Both the position numbers and the translations under genes were made by a program. A stretch of 64,000 nt of DNA from Metaclostridioides mangenotii. Lineage in GTDB: Bacteria > Bacillota > Clostridia > Peptostreptococcales > Peptostreptococcaceae. The DNA lies in NCBI RefSeq assembly GCF_017873185.1, contig NZ_JAGGJX010000001.1:62001-126000 (forward strand), given 5' to 3'. The notes beneath the pieces are model-generated. The model was not told the DNA's origin, searched no databases, and worked only from the letters and a program-made list of their open reading frames with translations. Positions 60,697 through 64,000 of the stretch are shown piece after piece; the stretch's first letter is position 1, and every line of letters starts with the position of its first letter.

Positions 60697-60816
60697 AGTA
60701 GTTGCCACTATATAAAAAAATAGAAAAGAACTGAGATATAAGAAACAGAATAGGGACACAAAAATATTTAGAAGCAATTTAAATTGCAATATTTAAAATT
60801 TAATTTTAGGAGATTA

Positions 60817-61905
60817 ATGAATATGTTAGAAACAATCTTTACTGCTGTAAAGGATACTCTGGTGACTGCATTTATAATGTTAAACGGATCTTCAGGTTGG
60901 CTAATGATAAGTTTTGTATTAGCAGGTATTCTACACAATGTAATTACACCAGCTAAGTTTCAAAAACATTTGGGAAATAAAAAGGCCTCTTCTTTAATAA
61001 AGAGTACTATTTCAGGGATGTTTTTGCCTATTTGTAGCTGTGGAGTAATTCCAATAGGAATAAGTATGTACTATTCGGGGGCTTACTTAGGACCTATGTT
61101 AGCATTTATGACATCAACGCCTATTATAAATCCAATAGCGGTTATACTCTGTTTTGGACTGTTGGGTCCACAGATAACAATAATATACATCATTGCTGGA
61201 TTTGTACTTCCGATTTTGGTTGGTTTTTTAGGAAATACATTTGCCAAAGACGAACTTTATGTTGCCAGCGATGATGACAGTGAAGCAATTGAGTTAGAAG
61301 AAGAAAGAAAAGGTTTTTTTCAAAATTTATTAGATGGAATGAAATGGTCATTTAGCGAACTCGCTCTTACTATAAGTAAATACGTAGTAGTAGGTATGAT
61401 CATGGCAGGGTTTATTACTACAATTTTTCCTAGTTCTATAATACAGAAGTATTTGGGTAATCCAGGTCTTATATCAATGGCTAGTATCACGGTTTTAGCA
61501 TGTATTATGTACGTTTGTGCAGTTGGTCATATACCATTTATTGCTGCATTAGTAGCAAGTGGAGCATCACCTGGAGTAGCAATAACTTTCTTAATTGCAG
61601 GAGCAGCTACAAACCTACCTGAACTTATAAGTATGTACAATGTAATTGGAAAAAGATGTGTAATTATATATACGGCAACTCTTACAATAGGATCTATAAT
61701 TATCGGTTATATAACTAATCTACTTTTAAGTGGCAACTCAAACTTTGTAAACAGTCAAGCAAATGGTTCATCTATACAACTAGCAAATAAGTTATTTTTA
61801 AATATACCAGAATCTATTACATATGTATGCTCAATAGCTATAATTATTTTCTGTATTATTGCAATATTACCTAAAATGAAAGATGTCAATAAAAAAAATG
61901 CGTAA
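60817..61905 (+). CDS. saoE: permease of the DUF318/ArsP type, SaoE-like efflux transporter
   Basis: A membrane protein of about 362 residues with eight or so spans in two similar halves. FLPICSCGVIPIGISMYYSG carries the CSCG motif typical of permeases for organoarsenicals; the second half has VLACIMYVCAVGHIPFIAAL and AGAATNLPELISMYNV. An acidic cytoplasmic loop (SDDDSEAIELEEERK) joins the halves. The start is at 60817 or 60823 after TTAGGAG. It overlaps the next gene. A role exporting an organometal or its product is inferred from the family and the locus. Confidence 0.78.
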   Translation: MNMLETIFTAVKDTLVTAFIMLNGSSGWLMISFVLAGILHNVITPAKFQKHLGNKKASSLIKSTISGMFLPICSCGVIPIGISMYYSGAYLGPMLAFMTSTPIINPIAVILCFGLLGPQITIIYIIAGFVLPILVGFLGNTFAKDELYVASDDDSEAIELEEERKGFFQNLLDGMKWSFSELALTISKYVVVGMIMAGFITTIFPSSIIQKYLGNPGLISMASITVLACIMYVCAVGHIPFIAALVASGASPGVAITFLIAGAATNLPELISMYNVIGKRCVIIYTATLTIGSIIIGYITNLLLSGNSNFVNSQANGSSIQLANKLFLNIPESITYVCSIAIIIFCIIAILPKMKDVNKKNA

Positions 61906-62359
61906 AAAAATAATTATTACAGTTGTTGTGTTGGTATTTTTGATACTGGGATCAAAGTTGTTGGATGAAAACTTAAAAGAAAATGATGGTTTACCCGATG
62001 TAAGTAAACAGACGCTTAATTACTTCAAAAAAAATTGCAAATACAAAGAAATAATAACTTATGCCGAAGAAGATCTAAACGGCGACGATAAAAAAGACTT
62101 AGTGGTAATTTATAAAAATAAAGAAAACCACAATAGACTTGTTGTCGTTGCAACAAAAGGAAATGAGTATTATGTTACTGAACCAGTAACAGCACCTGTC
62201 GATGATCAGGTTATAACATTTAAAGATATCGACTCAAAAGGTGTTATGGAGATTATGGTTTCTGGTTCTAAAAACAAAAAAATTGGATATGCAATTTACA
62301 GATTAGAGGGAAATAAGTTAGAAGATTTGTTTGGAGAGAATATGGAGAGTTGTTGTTAA
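61898..62359 (+). CDS. saoC: anchored protein ending in Cys-Cys, SaoC-like
   Basis: About 153 residues. An N-terminal membrane anchor (KKIIITVVVLVFLILGSKLL) is followed by a domain with LNGDDKKDLVVIYKNK-like EDLNGDDKKDLVVIY, an FG-GAP/EF-like calcium-type repeat, and IDSKGVMEIMVSGSKN. The protein ends MESCC-stop. A C-terminal vicinal Cys pair is a soft-metal or redox handle; I recall a Cys-Cys-COOH member (SaoC) of the SAO locus. The start overlaps saoE by 8 bp; ATG at 61883 is an alternative. Confidence 0.75.
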   Translation: MRKKIIITVVVLVFLILGSKLLDENLKENDGLPDVSKQTLNYFKKNCKYKEIITYAEEDLNGDDKKDLVVIYKNKENHNRLVVVATKGNEYYVTEPVTAPVDDQVITFKDIDSKGVMEIMVSGSKNKKIGYAIYRLEGNKLEDLFGENMESCC

Positions 62360-62384
62360 TTAAATTTATTTTGGAGGATTGAAG

Positions 62385-63482
62385 ATGAGTAAATCAAAAA
62401 AGGTTACGGCATTAATGTTGGCTACTGTAATTGGGACTACAGTGCTGACAGGATGTAGCTCAAAGAAAGACAAAGCAAAAGATGATGATGATTACGCTAT
62501 AACAGTAGGATATTATAACTGTGATCATATGACAGCAGCACCAGTTGGAGCTAAGGCTGGAATTTATGAAGAGCTTGGATTAAATGTAAAGACTCTAGGA
62601 AATGGTAAAGTGCCAGAAGCAATGGCAGCGGGACAAATGGATGCGGGTTACATATCGACACAAGGCTTAGCTGGAGCAGTTACTAAAGGATCTCCTATAG
62701 TTATTGCGGCGAACAACCACAGTGAAGGTTCAAACTACTTAATAGTGGCAAATGATATAAAAGAGCCAAAAGATTTATTAGGTAAGACAATAGGGGCAAA
62801 CCCTGATACGAACTTACTATGGAAAACAGATTATGGTCCAGAAACAGGTCTACCAGCTGATTCAAGTAAATACGATTGTGTAGATATGGAATCGGATAAA
62901 GATGCTTATATTGCATTTAAAACAGGAAAAATAAAAGCCTTTTCTGCATGTGATCCATGGGGATCGGTAGCTGAGTTTGAAGGAACAGGTAAAATAATAG
63001 CTTCTTCAAAATACCATTCAGAATCAACTGGTAATGAGTACAACTGTTGTTCGTTCTCATTAAATAAAAACTTTATAAAAAATCATCCGGAGCTTGCTAA
63101 AAAATTAGTGCTAGCTCATACAAAATCTATAGAGTATATATATACTAATCCAATAAAATCGGCCAAGATATTTGCTGAAGACTACAATGTCGATGAAGAA
63201 GTTGCGCTAATGACAATTTACAAAAAAACTGTAGGTGAAGGACGAACAATTACTTGGAATATAACAGGCAATGAATACAAAAATAACTTAGAGACTTATA
63301 AAGAGTACAAAAGCTTAGATGAAGTTCCTACATATGATCAAATAGTTGATAAAACTTTATTAGAATCAAGTGGAGCAGACGACTTCGATAAATTTATAAA
63401 AGAAAAAGTAGAACCAGTATTCCCAGAAGGCATGAGTTATACAGACTGGAAGGTAAAAGCTACAGAGTTAGATAAACAATAG
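62385..63482 (+). CDS. saoB: Cys-rich ABC substrate-binding lipoprotein, SaoB-like (copy 1)
   Basis: A 365-residue lipoprotein (lipobox TVLTGC) of the SsuA/NitT/TauA-type binding-protein fold: GYYNCDHMTAAPVGAKAGIY, VKTLGNGKVPEAMAAGQMDA and GLAGAVTKGSPIVIAANNHS. Cysteines unusual for such proteins occur at YNCDHM, DCVDM, SACDPW and NCCSFS, and could form a soft-metal site; the first is where, as I recall, some SaoB homologues carry Sec. GGAGG precedes the ATG. Its near-duplicate follows after 57 bp; ABC permease and ATPase genes should lie beyond the window. Confidence 0.82.
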   Translation: MSKSKKVTALMLATVIGTTVLTGCSSKKDKAKDDDDYAITVGYYNCDHMTAAPVGAKAGIYEELGLNVKTLGNGKVPEAMAAGQMDAGYISTQGLAGAVTKGSPIVIAANNHSEGSNYLIVANDIKEPKDLLGKTIGANPDTNLLWKTDYGPETGLPADSSKYDCVDMESDKDAYIAFKTGKIKAFSACDPWGSVAEFEGTGKIIASSKYHSESTGNEYNCCSFSLNKNFIKNHPELAKKLVLAHTKSIEYIYTNPIKSAKIFAEDYNVDEEVALMTIYKKTVGEGRTITWNITGNEYKNNLETYKEYKSLDEVPTYDQIVDKTLLESSGADDFDKFIKEKVEPVFPEGMSYTDWKVKATELDKQ

Positions 63483-63539
63483 AAATTAACCTTAAAAATT
63501 TATACTAATATTATAATTATTGACTTGGAGGATTAAGAG

Positions 63540-64000
63540 ATGTTTAATACTAGGAAGTTTCAAGTAGTAATGTTAACAGGGATAATGGGTTTATCTTTCT
63601 TAACAGGATGCAGTTCTAAAGGCGACGGCAAGGAATCAAGTAAGGCTAATGACGACTATGCTATAACTTTAGGATACTACAACTGTGACCATATGACAGC
63701 TGCACCAATAGGGGATAAAGCTGGTATCTACAAAGAATTAGGGCTAAATGTAAAGACTCTAGGAAATGGTAAAGTGCCAGAAGCAATGGCAGCTGGTCAG
63801 ATGGATGCTGGTTACATAGGTACTGGAGGATTAGCAGGAGCTATCCCAAAGGGCGCTCCTATAGTAGTTGCGGCAAATAACCACAGTGGGGGTTCAGAGT
63901 ACCTTATAGTTTCGAATGATATAAAAGACCCAAAAGATTTGATTGGTAAAAAGATAGCAGGTGATCCTGATAATGATACTTTGTGGCATACTGATTATGG
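63540..64000 (+). CDS. saoB: Cys-rich ABC substrate-binding lipoprotein, SaoB-like (copy 2, cut by window end)
   Basis: The first 153 codons are visible: lipobox GLSFLTGC, then GYYNCDHMTAAPIGDKAGIY and VKTLGNGKVPEAMAAGQMDA as in copy 1. DNA encoding that last segment is identical over 46 bases to copy 1, so the two are recent duplicates or undergo gene conversion. GGAGG precedes the ATG. The same leading Cys (YNCDHM) is kept. Confidence 0.82.
   Translation, partial: MFNTRKFQVVMLTGIMGLSFLTGCSSKGDGKESSKANDDYAITLGYYNCDHMTAAPIGDKAGIYKELGLNVKTLGNGKVPEAMAAGQMDAGYIGTGGLAGAIPKGAPIVVAANNHSGGSEYLIVSNDIKDPKDLIGKKIAGDPDNDTLWHTDY

Overview
The window comes from a very AT-rich, spore-forming anaerobic Firmicute. 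The cotJABC spore-coat operon, the DUF1540 and CstA proteins, frequent TTG/GTG starts with strong GGAGG sites, and a UGA-containing selenoprotein gene next to a Cys-rich ABC binding-protein locus all fit the Peptostreptococcaceae (Clostridioides, Paeniclostridium or Paraclostridium type). The species call is inference; there is no rRNA here.

Layout. 1-4.8 kb: host genes (small zinc-ribbon protein, topoisomerase III, dUTPase, CotJC and the 3' part of cotJB). 4.8-47.7 kb: a 42.9-kb HK97-type siphovirus prophage inserted into cotJB. 47.7-64 kb: the 5' part of cotJB, cotJA, and host genes (PP-loop tRNA thiolase, MORN protein, exonuclease, GT51 transglycosylase, YczE-like protein, transglutaminase, flavodoxin, DUF1540, LacI-type regulator, CstA), ending in an apparent SAO-like (selenocysteine-assisted organometal) locus that runs off the right edge.

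Prophage, left to right: serine integrase; a minus-strand methyltransferase / HEPN / DUF262 cassette; ImmA and cI-like repressor; cro-like gene; antirepressor with an internal stop; small early genes; an origin with two DnaA boxes and 12-bp-spaced iterons; replication protein, RusA and ArpU-like regulator; two secreted-protein cassettes; HNH, a possible cos region and terminases; head, tail and baseplate genes; a PAP2 cargo gene and an IS-like remnant; holin and amidase; Abi-alpha; then a variable right arm with a third secreted-protein cassette, an AbrB-like gene, an ATP-dependent DNA ligase, an AraC regulator, VanZ and an SOS-controlled Y-family polymerase. A 9-bp core (TTCATAAGC) is present at both ends. 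Joining the two cotJB halves at that core gives exactly one in-frame 88-codon CotJB, so the prophage splits a sporulation gene as skin elements split sigK. The tape-measure and antirepressor genes carry nonsense codons and a tail gene carries a frameshift, so the prophage looks partly decayed.

Main points for a second look: the reversible-looking cotJB interruption; the SAO-like locus with a Sec thioredoxin-like gene (UGA at codon 12) that a standard gene caller would miss; identical 21-bp-spaced repeats in front of two unrelated secreted-protein cassettes; three copies of the DNA-ligase 3' end bounding cargo cassettes; and the methyltransferase-HEPN-DUF262 cassette as a candidate defence system.
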